Positions 34,897 through 43,962 of a DNA stretch of 64,000 nucleotides are shown one piece after another (position 1 is the stretch's first letter; every line of letters begins with the position of its first letter). A program made the translations under genes and the position numbers. Source of the stretch: AWTP1-13 sp963770295 (lineage in GTDB: Bacteria; Pseudomonadota; Alphaproteobacteria; Rhizobiales; Hyphomicrobiaceae). The notes below the pieces were generated by a model. It saw nothing but the letters and a program-made list of their open reading frames with translations, was not told the DNA's origin and ran no database searches. The stretch covers positions 32,632 through 96,631 of the forward strand of contig CAVYPA010000025.1 in NCBI GenBank assembly GCA_963770295.1, written 5' to 3'.

Positions 34897-35261
34897 CCGT
34901 ATACGTAGAGGCAGGCGTAGAAGCGGTCCCACCAATCGGAGCTACCGCTGTCGAGCGCCCGGCGTCTCAACCAGTGGCATTCGGTGGCGTTGTCATAGGA
35001 ACCGTAGCTAAAGGGCACGCCATACAACAGGTGCGCCTGGCCATGGCCATGGCCATGATGGTTTTGCGCTTCAGAATGCTGAGGGAAAAGAAGGATTCGG
35101 CGGCCGGATTGGCGTTGGTTTTTATGCCCGTGGTGGTGGTGAAGATGCTGCAGCCGCTGCGTGAACCCCTTCGACGGTGGCGCGAGTGGTGCTGAAGACA
35201 CTGGCGTCATGAACGCAACCGCTCCGATGGCGGCGGCGGCCAATGTCGTTTTGGTCAACAC
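34887..35261 (-). CDS. Secreted His-rich small protein
   Basis: 124 residues. GTG 35261 has a GGGGAGG site upstream. MLTKTTLAAAAIGAVAFMTP VSSA is a signal peptide. The middle contains LHHHHGHKN and HHGHGHGQAH, potential metal-binding His clusters. The end, ATECHWLRRRALDSGSSDWW DRFYACLYVYGYN, is like the C-terminal C-x-W-L-x-R/K-A..G-S-x-Y/W-W block of small exported proteins in Bradyrhizobium. Likely periplasmic; function unknown. Confidence 0.65.
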   Translation of the reverse strand: MLTKTTLAAAAIGAVAFMTPVSSAPLAPPSKGFTQRLQHLHHHHGHKNQRQSGRRILLFPQHSEAQNHHGHGHGQAHLLYGVPFSYGSYDNATECHWLRRRALDSGSSDWWDRFYACLYVYGYN

Positions 35262-35279
35262 TGTTACTTCCTCCCCAGT

Positions 35280-35597
35280 TCAGATGACGGCTCTGGTTCG
35301 AGTTTCGCACGGTTTCTGAAAAAGCGAGCCATCAGACCTTCGCGACGGGTAACCGCTCCAGGGCTGATGTAATGTCCATGCAAGGAGCAGCGACACGCGA
35401 TCGCGAACATAGTAGCTCGCCGAGCAAGACCATGGATATAGGAAGACTAAGCTGGGCTCCGACGAAGTTCTGCGACGATCTTCGCGCGATAACGTTTGAA
35501 GTCTACGGCGTTGCCTGATCTCGTTGCCGACATTGCTCAGAACGAGCGTGACGCTAGCAAAGACCAGAGCAGCCACTGGCCAAGTAATCGAGTCCAT
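35280..35597 (-). CDS. Small membrane-anchored hypothetical protein
   Basis: 105 residues from ATG 35597 (GAGG seven bases upstream). MDSITWPVAALVFASVTLVL is an N-terminal membrane helix, followed by the basic SNVGNEIRQRRRLQTLSRED. After about residue 42 the composition becomes less protein-like, so a frameshift may have altered the C-terminus. Lies 18 bases upstream of the secreted His-rich gene on the same strand. Confidence 0.45.
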   Translation of the reverse strand: MDSITWPVAALVFASVTLVLSNVGNEIRQRRRLQTLSREDRRRTSSEPSLVFLYPWSCSASYYVRDRVSLLLAWTLHQPWSGYPSRRSDGSLFQKPCETRTRAVI

Positions 35598-35606
35598 CTG
35601 CAATCC

Positions 35607-36449
35607 TCACAGCTCGCAATAATGGGCCGCAATCTCGCATGCCGAGGGAGGAGAGCAATGGGCATTTTGGCTGAGGCTTTGCAATCGGGCGATAGCGTGC
35701 TTTGAGAGCAACATGCCCCCTATCCCTGCCAAAAACCGCTGATTAGGAATCTCCGTGTTTAGCTTAAAGTGCCAGGGGAGCGGGGGCATTCGGCGTGTGC
35801 ACATGTGATTGGGCCGCATATTCCCTGCAGCCGAAAACAGTGGCAACCCGAGACAATCCTCGCGTCCTCGCGCGATTGGCTTGCAGCGTGAGCGCCTCCA
35901 CCTTTCCCACGTCAAAGGCCACAACCAGATCTCGCCACGAAAGCCGCCCAGATGCAGTTCTGGCACCTTGACTATCTGGCAGAGCTGTCCCCCGTGCTCA
36001 AGACCATGGAAGACATTCAGGGAGCTGGCCAAAAAAAATAGCTCGAGGGTACGGCCGCTCGGCGGTGGGATCTGTTTTCATGGTCGATGGGCCTATGCCA
36101 GATGATCAGGTCGCGCACTTCTGGCTGACAATGCTACGGTCCCGCTCGCTAGTTTACCCCACTAGCAATTGACGCACAGATCTTGGCCTTGGTCGCTACA
36201 CACTGACTGAGGCCTTTTTTCGTAGTCAAGCCGGGGGTTGTCAGTGAACTCTGGAGCGAGCAAAGCGTCATTGCCTTGTGCGATCGTCGCTGTGGCTGCG
36301 TGTGTTGAGACGGTCGTCGGAAGCCTCAGGGATGAGACGGTGATGCATAGCCCCTTGAGGTCCTGATCAGCAGCTGATCCAGCACAACTGGATTTGGCTG
36401 AGCAGCCGGATGGGGACGGGTCCCGTGATGGCGAGGAAGACCACAAGCC
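35607..36449. other. Stretch with no confident gene
   Basis: Several overlapping frames. The most protein-like piece is a plus-strand segment ATKAAQMQFWHLDYLAELSP VLKTMEDIQGAGQKK (about 35930-36030), perhaps the end of a lost gene. No promoter or repeat recognised. Confidence 0.35.
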
Positions 36450-36686
36450 ATGAAGGCCCTCGGCCCCGACACTCGGAAATGGCTCGATGGTCTCGCGTCT
36501 GGCCTGGACCTGACCGACGCCGATAATTGCGCAATCCTCCGCGAACGCGTGGCTTACGCCACGCGAGCGACTCGCGTCGAGACAGTCAACGGCTGGCTGG
36601 GCAAAAAATTTCCTGACCGCGATTCGGCTGTGCGCGCGCTGGTGAGTCGATATCTCGGGACGAGCATTCCGCCGCGGAGAAGTTAG
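36450..36686 (+). CDS. Small helical hypothetical protein
   Basis: 78 residues from ATG 36450: MKALGPDTRKWLDGLASGLD LTDADNCAILRERVAYATRA TRVETVNGWLGKKFPDRDSA. Good helical composition. An AGGAAG lies about 12 bases upstream. No recognised domain. Confidence 0.45.
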   Translation: MKALGPDTRKWLDGLASGLDLTDADNCAILRERVAYATRATRVETVNGWLGKKFPDRDSAVRALVSRYLGTSIPPRRS

Positions 36687-37461
36687 CGGGTGCCGCAGGG
36701 AACGCGCCGACGCTCCCGCGCCGGGCAAGTTGTTGGAGGCCCCGGCCGTCCCTTTCTGGAGCCTGTTGGCCCTGGGTCGAGGGTGTTGAGCTGACGGCCT
36801 TTCGGCATTAGCGCTTGGCCGCCTGCATAAGTAGATACCGCCCAGACCTTTCGCAAGTTTGTCGAAAGTTCAAACGGCCACGCCGCTGTCTCCCAGGCGC
36901 GGACGACCAAGGCATGAACGTAAGCCCGCGCAGCATCCTGCGGGCTGCAAAACGCAAATTTGTGCCTTGCCAAAGGGCTGGGCCATCCTCCCCTACGTCT
37001 TGCGAGGGATCGATGACGACAGTGATGGAGATCGCCCGGCACGCAGGTCAAATTCAGCTAACGGATTAGCGGTAGGCGGATGGAGTACCTCCGCGAAACC
37101 AAGGTGCGGGAATTGTTCCGCATCGCGCCCGACGGGGGACCTCGTGCGGGAAAGTCGGCCCCTCTCCATCGCCCCCATCCGGCCCAAGCTGAATTGGTGG
37201 TGCTCGCCTCCTGACGAATCGCTGATGAGACATATCAGGTTATTATCAGATTCATGGGTCTTGTGGCACGCGGGCTACAGCTTTTAAGACCGTTTGCGGC
37301 TACAATGCGTACATTGATGAAAAGTAGTTCCTGGTGCCGGTACAAATTGATCCAAAGGTTTATTTCGTGCGGGAAGGTGTGGGGTAGGTGGGGGAGCGAC
37401 TGTTCAGTCGCCAATCGGGTAGTGTCTGGCGTTCCCGGTGTCCCGATTATTACGCCACATC
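36687..37461. other. Gene-free stretch
   Basis: Frames here are short and mutually antisense, with no recognisable family. Around 37228-37252 the bases ATCAGGTTATTATCAGATTC resemble the first block of the structured repeat near 30347, but the match is too short to call. Confidence 0.4.
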
Positions 37462-37492
37462 TTGAGGAGCCGGGGGTAATCCGGCTCCTCAA
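37462..37492 (+). terminator. Strong hairpin terminator
   Basis: 12-bp perfect stem TTGAGGAGCCGG / CCGGCTCCTCAA with loop GGGTAAT, followed by TCTATTTAGTATC. The transcript it would end is not clear, as no convincing gene lies directly upstream. Confidence 0.65.
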
Positions 37493-37599
37493 TCTATTTA
37501 GTATCTGGAAATAAAGGTGATTTTGCTGGCTAATTACTAGGACGCAGGTGCACTTCCTTTCGGTGCGCGACACTTTCGGGGAGCAGAAAGGTCCAGGCA

Positions 37600-37809
37600 A
37601 TGAGCCAAATCGGTGCGCCGATCGCCTACAACGCTGACGACTGCCGCCAATGCGTCGCCTGCGACCACATCTGCGGCGATCTGCGCGTGTGGGATGAGAC
37701 GCCGATTGCCTGCCCGAACTGCGGCCGCAAAGGCATCTGGTTGGACGCAGTCGACTGGTCGACCTGCGACGCCGATCCTACGGTTTCCACCACAGAGAAG
37801 GGCCAATAA
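37600..37809 (+). CDS. Small Cys-rich zinc-ribbon-like protein
   Basis: 69 residues from ATG 37600. C-x2-C-x2-C-x3-C in CRQCVACDHICGD and C-x2-C in CPNCGRKGIWLD give six cysteines spaced like a zinc ribbon or small iron-sulphur site. MSQIGAPIAYNADD precedes it. An AAGG stretch lies about eleven bases upstream. No known family; it stands alone. Confidence 0.5.
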   Translation: MSQIGAPIAYNADDCRQCVACDHICGDLRVWDETPIACPNCGRKGIWLDAVDWSTCDADPTVSTTEKGQ

Positions 37810-38312
37810 TTACCGGACCGAGGCCGACATTGGCCGCCTGCCGCACAAAGGTGGGGTCGTGACGGCATGCCCACGCGTCAACGTTAGGACCGTTTTGCTT
37901 TGCTGCTGTCGACGCCTGGTGCGGCGGCTGCCAGGGCGCAAGCGGGTCTAGTTTCCGGATTGCCTAGCCCAACGCCTAGGGCGTATGCGGTGGGCTGAAT
38001 TTCCCCGTTGGTTTCTGAGGCGCGGCCCCCTCCGATTTGGCCGTCCTTGCGCTCAGCGTGGCGATTTGCTGGGGGCGGTAGGTTAATTCTCCGAGTGCCG
38101 CACCCGCGAACCGTTGGACAAGGTCCTCCACAGGAGGAACCGTAAGAACATCCTGTCTTGATGGCGCCGAAGTTGAAGGAGCTGACGGACTTTCCGTCAA
38201 ATAGCCGCCATTGCAAGGGGACCGTATGCTGACTTCACGAACTCTCCCTTGCCCATCGCTACGCGTAAGATGGCCCGCGAGGTCGAGGTCTTCTGGGAAA
38301 TGGCGAGCGGTC
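37810..38312. other. Spacer between accessory and compact regions
   Basis: About 500 bases without a recognisable gene. From here to the right base composition becomes more uniformly GC-rich and genes become tightly packed. Confidence 0.4.
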
Positions 38313-38951
38313 GTGGTCACAAGATTAGAGCTGTTGCTGCGCCGAAACCTGCCAACGGGCGTGCGGCGCCTGTTGCGGCTCGGCCGCCATGCCCTTGTCA
38401 AAGGCCAATCCTCCCCACCCCTACCGCGCCATCTGGCGCGGGACTGCCGCTTTTCGGCCTCGCGCTATGACTTGGTTGAAGCCTTGCCGGCGGGTGGGCG
38501 CATCGCGGAGGTCGGCACCGACAAGGGCGACTTTGCCCGACACATCCTGGCGCACTGCGACCCGGCCGAACTGCACCTCGTCGACCTCGATTTCTCCTTG
38601 CTCGATCCGGCCGTGGCCGCCGATGCCCGCATCCGCAAGCATGCCGGCCAGTCCCACGAGGTGCTGGCGGGCTTCCCGGATCAACATTTCGATTGGATCT
38701 ATATCGACGCCGATCATTCCTATGCAGGCACGTCCCGCGACGCCTTTGCCGCAGCCCCGAAGGTCAAATTAGGCGGCTATCTCGTGTTCAACGACTTTGC
38801 CCACCTCGACCCTTACCTGGGCGCCTACGGCGTGCACCGCGCCGTCGTCGCGTTCGCGATCGCCAAGGACTGGCCCTTCGCCTGGTTCGCCTATAACGGC
38901 GATGCCCTTTATGACGTCGCGCTGCGGCGACCGATTGACAGCGATCGCTAA
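38313..38951 (+). CDS. Class I SAM-dependent methyltransferase
   Basis: About 212 residues. The frame is open from 38211, but the natural start seems to be GTG 38313 (VVTRLELLLRRNLPTGVRRL). Motif I is IAEVGTDKGDFARHIL; the acidic residue after beta 2 is in LHLVDLDFSLLD; FDWIYIDADHSYAGTSRDAF and GGYLVFNDFAH are typical of the Methyltransf_24 type. Substrate unknown. It is separated from the arabinose operon by 169 bases, so probably not part of it. First intact, chromosome-like gene to the right of the accessory region. Confidence 0.85.
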   Translation: MVTRLELLLRRNLPTGVRRLLRLGRHALVKGQSSPPLPRHLARDCRFSASRYDLVEALPAGGRIAEVGTDKGDFARHILAHCDPAELHLVDLDFSLLDPAVAADARIRKHAGQSHEVLAGFPDQHFDWIYIDADHSYAGTSRDAFAAAPKVKLGGYLVFNDFAHLDPYLGAYGVHRAVVAFAIAKDWPFAWFAYNGDALYDVALRRPIDSDR

Positions 38952-39120
38952 CGAGCATCCAAGCCCTGCCGCCGAGGGTTGGTTCGCGCGCAGATTTGGT
39001 TTGTTGTCGGCGGGCCCAGCGGTGTAGCGTCGGCCCCGAGGGAAACCGAGCATTTAAGTCTCGGGATCGCGCGGCCGGCGACGCGTCGTGGCGTGCACGC
39101 TGGATTGAGGAGGACGTCCG

Positions 39121-41022
39121 ATGAGGCTGACGGGAACGGTGCTCGCCGCAATTCTGTGCGCCAGCGTAGGCCTTGCGACGCTGCCGGGTGTGGCGGCGGC
39201 ACAGGGTTTGTTCGCCAACCTGCCGCGCAACGAAACCCTTATTTTGGAAAATCCCGAAGGCACCATCAAAAACGCCGGCTGGTTCAACATTTGGGCCATC
39301 AACGCCGGCAGCCAATCGAACGGCTTGCAGCAGGCGGCACTCGACACGCTCTGGTACATCGATCCCAATCGCGGCCTCGACGGAGTGTGGCAGAATTCGC
39401 TGGCCGCCGATAAGCCGCAGTACAACGCCGACTTCACGGAAATGACCGTCAAGCTGCGGCCGGGCATCTACTGGAGCGACGGCGTCGAATTCACCGCGGC
39501 CGACGTCGTGCACACGGTGACGACCCAGATCAAGCACAAGAACATGCGCTGGAGCGCGGCGCTCGCCCTTAATGTCGAGGCGGTCGAGGCGCCCGACCCT
39601 TATACCGTCCACTTTAAACTCAAAAAGCCCAACTCCCGCTTCCATGCGCTGTTCACCGTGCGCTGGAACGCGGTGTGGATCATGCCCAAGCACGTGTTCG
39701 AAAAGGTCGAAGACCCCCTGAAGTTCGACTTTAACAAACCGGTCTCGCTCGGCGCCTACGTGCTCCACGCTTTCGACCCCGACGGGCGCTGGTACATCTG
39801 GCGCCTGCGCGAGGACTGGCAGCGGACCACGCTCGCCCGCTACGGCACGCCGGGCCCCAAGTACCTGGCCTACGTCGATCCCGGCCCGCCCGACAAGCGC
39901 GTCATCGCCCAGATGAACCACGAGCTCGACGTCATTCACGACGTGGCGCCCGAGGGCATGTTCACGCTCGCCAAGCAGTCGAAGAGCTCGGTCGCCTGGT
40001 TCAAGGGCTTCCCCTATGCCCATCCCGACCCGACCCTGCCGGCCTTGATCTTCAATGGCCAAAACGAGCTCTTTAAATCCCGCGATGTGCGCTGGGCCTT
40101 GGCGCTGCTAATCGACATCAAGGCCGTATCGATGGCGTCCTATCGCGGTGCTGCGACCATTTCGGCGATCGGCATTCCGCCGACGGGACGGCATCCCGAG
40201 AGCTATCATGAGCCGCTACAGGACTGGCTCGCCAACTTCGAGCTCGATACCGGCAAGCGCAAGATCAAACCCTACGATCGCGGCATCGGCCAGCAGATCG
40301 CCGAGATGTTGCGCCCCTCCATGGGCGACCAGATCCCGAGCGATCCCAAGGCCATTGCCGCGGCCTTCGGTATGGGTTGGTGGAAGGTCGATCCGCAGGC
40401 CGCCGCCGAGCTGTTGGAACACGCTGGCTTCAAAAAGGTCGGCGCCACCTGGCAGACGCCCGACGGCAAACCCTTCAGCGTGCGCGTCGTGGTCGAAGGC
40501 GAGGCGCGTCCCGTGATGACGCGGGCGGGCTCGATGATCGTCGAGCAGTGGCGCCGCGCCGGCATCGATGCCAAGGTCGACGTTGCCCAGGGTACGCTGG
40601 TGACCCGACGCGCGGCCGGCGATTTCGACACCCTGATCAGCTGGAGCGTCGAGACCTGGGGCGGCCACCCGGACCTCTCCTTCTTCCTCGACAGCTGGCA
40701 CTCGCAATTCGTGGCGCCGGCGGGTGCGCCGCAGCCGCCCCGCAACTGGCAACGTTGGTCGCACCCCGACCTCGACAAGGTGATCGAGGAGATCCGCAAG
40801 ATCGGCTTCGATGATCCCAAGGGGATCGAGCTTGGCCGCGAGTACGTCAAAATCGCCGTGCGCGAGATGCCGACCATCCCGCTCATGTCCTACAACGTCT
40901 TCACTGTGATGGACACCACCTACTGGACCGGTTACCCGACGGCGGCCGATCCCTACACCGACCCGGTTCCAAACTGGGCCAACTCGCGCGCCATGTTCGT
41001 CAAGTTGAAGCCCAAGAGTTGA
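39121..41022 (+). CDS. ABC transporter solute-binding protein, peptide/opine family (SBP_bac_5)
   Basis: 633 residues with signal peptide MRLTGTVLAAILCASVGLAT..AAAQ; GAGGAGG lies just upstream of ATG 39121. The family-5 layout is clear: KPQYNADFTEMTVKLRPGIY WSDGVEFTAADV near residues 100-135 is the canonical block. The family binds oligopeptides, but members also bind oligosaccharides (cellobiose, galactosides, plant-cell-wall sugars). Because a GH51 arabinofuranosidase and pentose enzymes follow in the same operon, I infer arabino-oligosaccharide binding in the periplasm. First gene of the operon, 21 bases before the permease. Confidence 0.92.
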   Translation: MRLTGTVLAAILCASVGLATLPGVAAAQGLFANLPRNETLILENPEGTIKNAGWFNIWAINAGSQSNGLQQAALDTLWYIDPNRGLDGVWQNSLAADKPQYNADFTEMTVKLRPGIYWSDGVEFTAADVVHTVTTQIKHKNMRWSAALALNVEAVEAPDPYTVHFKLKKPNSRFHALFTVRWNAVWIMPKHVFEKVEDPLKFDFNKPVSLGAYVLHAFDPDGRWYIWRLREDWQRTTLARYGTPGPKYLAYVDPGPPDKRVIAQMNHELDVIHDVAPEGMFTLAKQSKSSVAWFKGFPYAHPDPTLPALIFNGQNELFKSRDVRWALALLIDIKAVSMASYRGAATISAIGIPPTGRHPESYHEPLQDWLANFELDTGKRKIKPYDRGIGQQIAEMLRPSMGDQIPSDPKAIAAAFGMGWWKVDPQAAAELLEHAGFKKVGATWQTPDGKPFSVRVVVEGEARPVMTRAGSMIVEQWRRAGIDAKVDVAQGTLVTRRAAGDFDTLISWSVETWGGHPDLSFFLDSWHSQFVAPAGAPQPPRNWQRWSHPDLDKVIEEIRKIGFDDPKGIELGREYVKIAVREMPTIPLMSYNVFTVMDTTYWTGYPTAADPYTDPVPNWANSRAMFVKLKPKS

Positions 41023-41043
41023 GCCCCGAGGCCGTTATCGCTG

Positions 41044-42048
41044 ATGCGTTTTTATGCGACGTACCTGGCGCAGCGGCTCGGCCAATTTCTGCTCGTGGTC
41101 TTTATCGGTATTAATCTGACCTACCTGATCACGCATCTAACGCCGATCGATCCCGTCGAGCAGTCGATTGCCGCCGTCACCTCCTTCGGCAATACCTCGC
41201 CTGAAGCGATCGGCGCCATGCGCCAATCGCTGCGTGAGCTTTATGGGCTGACCGGGGCACCGGGCGAGCAGTATCTGGCCTTCTGGCGGCGGATCATCAC
41301 CGCCGATTTCGGGCCGTCGCTGTCGGCCTTCCCGACGCCGGTGTCGACCCTGATCGCGCGCGCCCTGCCGTGGACGATCGGCCTGCTCGCAACGGCAACC
41401 CTGCTCACCTGGGTGCTCGGCAACCTGTTGGGCGGGCTCGCCGGCTACTACCAGAACAAGACGAGCCTCAAGGTCCTGGCCATCATCGCCATGGGCCTTC
41501 ACCCCGTTCCCTACTACATCGTCGCCTTCGTGCTGCTGGTGATGTTTGGCTACCTGTGGCCGCTGTTGCCGATTGCCGGTGGCAAGGCCATGAACCTCGG
41601 CGATCGGCTGAACCTCGAAATCGTCTTGAGCATCCTTGAGCATTCGATCCTGCCGGCTCTCTCCTTGCTGCTGGTTGGGCTCGGCGGCTGGTTCCTCGGC
41701 ATGCGCTCGCTCGTCTCCAACATCGTGAGCGAGGACTACGTGGTCTATGCCGAACTCGCCGGCGTCCACCCCCACCGCATCCTGACCTCCTACGTCATGC
41801 GCAATGCGCTGCTGCCCCAGGTCACGGGCCTCGCCCTGTCGCTGGGTGCCATCTTCAACGGCGCCATTATTACCGAACAGGTGTTCGGCTACCCCGGCGT
41901 TGGCTCACTGCTCGTCTCCGGCGTCTATGCCGGGGACTACGGCCTGGTGTTGGGGGTGGCGACGGTGTCGATCATCGGCGTATCGACGGCAGTGCTGATC
42001 ATCGATCTCCTCTATCCGCTGCTCGATCCCCGCGTGCGGACGGGCTGA
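41044..42048 (+). CDS. ABC transporter permease (DppB/OppB type)
   Basis: 334 residues with six membrane segments: an N-terminal one (RLGQFLLVVFIGINLTYLI), then the core from IGLLATATLLTWVLGNLLGG onward. The coupling loop EDYVVYAELAGVHPHRILTS..RNALLPQV is the EAA motif that docks the ATPase. Pairs with the next permease, four bases downstream. Confidence 0.92.
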   Translation: MRFYATYLAQRLGQFLLVVFIGINLTYLITHLTPIDPVEQSIAAVTSFGNTSPEAIGAMRQSLRELYGLTGAPGEQYLAFWRRIITADFGPSLSAFPTPVSTLIARALPWTIGLLATATLLTWVLGNLLGGLAGYYQNKTSLKVLAIIAMGLHPVPYYIVAFVLLVMFGYLWPLLPIAGGKAMNLGDRLNLEIVLSILEHSILPALSLLLVGLGGWFLGMRSLVSNIVSEDYVVYAELAGVHPHRILTSYVMRNALLPQVTGLALSLGAIFNGAIITEQVFGYPGVGSLLVSGVYAGDYGLVLGVATVSIIGVSTAVLIIDLLYPLLDPRVRTG

Positions 42049-42052
42049 CCCC

Positions 42053-42922
42053 ATGCTCGCCACGTTGCGCGACCTGATCATCTACAACGCCGAGTTCCGG
42101 ATCGGGGCGATTTTGTTGGGCCTGGTCGCGGGCATGGCGGCCCTGTCGTTGGTCTCGCCCTATGCACCGCTCGACACCTTTGTGGTCGCCCCGGATCTGC
42201 CGCCGTCTTTCGCGCATCCCTTCGGCACTACCTCGCGCGGCCAGGATGTATTCTGGCAGCTGACCTTTGCCATTCGCAACACATTGACCTTCGGCATCGT
42301 CGTCGCCGTTCTGAGCCGGCTGCTGTCGCTGGCGATCGGGCTGCTCGCCGGCTACAAGGGTGGCTGGGTCGACCGCGTCTTGATGGCGATCAACGACACC
42401 TTCATCGCCATCCCCCTGTTCCCGATCCTGGTCCTGTTCTACTTCGTGCTGCGCGATGCCATGTCCTGGACCGCGCTCGCCATCATCATGGCGCTGCTGG
42501 GCTGGGCCTACGATGCGCGTCTGATCCGCGCGTTGGCGCTCAGCCTCAAGACCCGTGAGTTCACCTACACGGGGGTCTTTTCCGGCATGACGACGCGTGA
42601 GCTCCTCGTGCGCGAGCATCTGCCCTATGTGATGCCGATCGTGTTTGCCACCACCATGAACAACATGAACTGGTCGATCGGCCTCGAGGTGACGCTGTCG
42701 GTCTTGGGCTTCACCGACATCAATTCCCCGACCGTCGGCGGCATGATCTACTGGGCCAATCAGCACACCGCGCTGGTCGCGGGTGTGTGGTGGTGGATCG
42801 CCTTTCCCGTCATTTTGGTGGTGGCCCTGTTCATCGGCCTGTTCCTGCTGGCCGTGTCGATGAACGAGCATATCGACCCGCGCAGCCGACTGCGGCGCAT
42901 GGGGGCGGAGGGAGGGGCATGA
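42053..42922 (+). CDS. ABC transporter permease (DppC/OppC type)
   Basis: 289 residues, ATG 42053. N-terminal helix AILLGLVAGMAALSLVSPYA, then FGTTSRGQDVFWQLTFAIRN, the typical entry of DppC-type subunits (HxxGTDxxGRDxxSR in relatives). EAA loop: REFTYTGVFSGMTTRELLVR EHLPYVMP. Second half of the membrane channel. Its stop overlaps the next start in an ATGA arrangement. Confidence 0.92.
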   Translation: MLATLRDLIIYNAEFRIGAILLGLVAGMAALSLVSPYAPLDTFVVAPDLPPSFAHPFGTTSRGQDVFWQLTFAIRNTLTFGIVVAVLSRLLSLAIGLLAGYKGGWVDRVLMAINDTFIAIPLFPILVLFYFVLRDAMSWTALAIIMALLGWAYDARLIRALALSLKTREFTYTGVFSGMTTRELLVREHLPYVMPIVFATTMNNMNWSIGLEVTLSVLGFTDINSPTVGGMIYWANQHTALVAGVWWWIAFPVILVVALFIGLFLLAVSMNEHIDPRSRLRRMGAEGGA

Positions 42923-43962
42923 CCGCGACCCCGACCGTCGGCAGGGAGGAAAAACGCCCAGCCGCGGGCGCCCCCCGCGAGCCCGTGCTTACCGTAGAAG
43001 ACCTCAAAGCCTACTACCGCACGCGCCATTTCGGCATCGAGCGGGAGGTCAGGGCGGTCGATGGCGTTTCCTTCGAGGTCCGGGACAAGGAGATCTACGG
43101 CATCGCCGGGAAATCGAGCTCGGGCAAATCGACGCTGCTCAAGGCCGTCGCCGCCGCCATGCGGCCGCCCCTGCAAGTGGTGGGCGGCACGGTCCGAATG
43201 CGCTTTTTGAGCGGCGGCAAATCTCTGCATGCGGCTTCGAGCGCCGAGCTCGCCCAGCTGCGCTGGCGCAAGCTCTCCTACATCATGCAGGGCTCCATGA
43301 GCGCCTTGAACCCCGTGCGCCGCGTGCGCCGCTCATTTGCGGACTTTGCCGCGCGGCACTTGGACGGCACCGGCGCCGCCTTCGAGGCCAAGGTCGTGGC
43401 CCACCTCGAGCTCGTTCGGCTGGATAAGGGCGTGCTCGATGCCTACCCCCACGAGCTCTCCGGTGGCATGCGCCAGCGCGTCACCATCGCGCTGGCAACG
43501 CTGTGCCGGCCCGAGCTCGTGATCGCCGATGAGCCCACCACCGCCCTTGACGTCGTGGTGCAAAAGGACGTGCTCGACATGATCCGCAACGTACAGCGGC
43601 AAGTGGGCTCCTCGCTCCTGCTGGTCACCCACGATCTGGGCGTGCACGCCTATCTCACCGACCGCCTCGCCATCATGTACGGGGGACGGTTGGTCGAAGA
43701 GGCGCCGACCGAGACCCTGTTCCGCAGCCCGCAGCACCCCTACGCCAGGCACCTGATCGCCAGCCTGCCCCGGATCGGCGAAGAAGCGCCCACGGTCACT
43801 CTTGCGGGCCGTGCCCCCAATCTCGCCGAGCCACCGTCCGGTTGCCGCTTTCACCCGCGCTGCCCCCTGGCGATGGAGCGCTGTCGGCGCGAGACCCCGA
43901 CCCTGACGAGGCTGGCCCCCCAGCACCGCGTCGCCTGCTTTGCCGTCGGAGGGCAGACGTGA
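42919..43962 (+). CDS. ABC transporter ATP-binding protein (DppD/OppD type)
   Basis: 347 residues from ATG 42919, preceded by GGAGGGG and overlapping the permease stop. Walker A GKSSSGKST, Q-loop near YIMQGSMSALNPVRRV, signature LSGGMRQR, Walker B LVIADEPTTALD, switch His in VTHDLGVHAYLTD. The C-terminal oligopeptide-transporter extension is present: PSGCRFHPRCPLAMERCRRE with the Cys cluster that in some OppD/F proteins holds an iron-sulphur centre. Confidence 0.93.
   Translation: MTATPTVGREEKRPAAGAPREPVLTVEDLKAYYRTRHFGIEREVRAVDGVSFEVRDKEIYGIAGKSSSGKSTLLKAVAAAMRPPLQVVGGTVRMRFLSGGKSLHAASSAELAQLRWRKLSYIMQGSMSALNPVRRVRRSFADFAARHLDGTGAAFEAKVVAHLELVRLDKGVLDAYPHELSGGMRQRVTIALATLCRPELVIADEPTTALDVVVQKDVLDMIRNVQRQVGSSLLLVTHDLGVHAYLTDRLAIMYGGRLVEEAPTETLFRSPQHPYARHLIASLPRIGEEAPTVTLAGRAPNLAEPPSGCRFHPRCPLAMERCRRETPTLTRLAPQHRVACFAVGGQT

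Noticed and set aside
38788..40062. 424-codon open frame on the minus strand
   Set aside because: Antisense to the methyltransferase and the ABC binding-protein gene; long antisense frames are expected in GC-rich coding DNA and the product has no recognisable fold.
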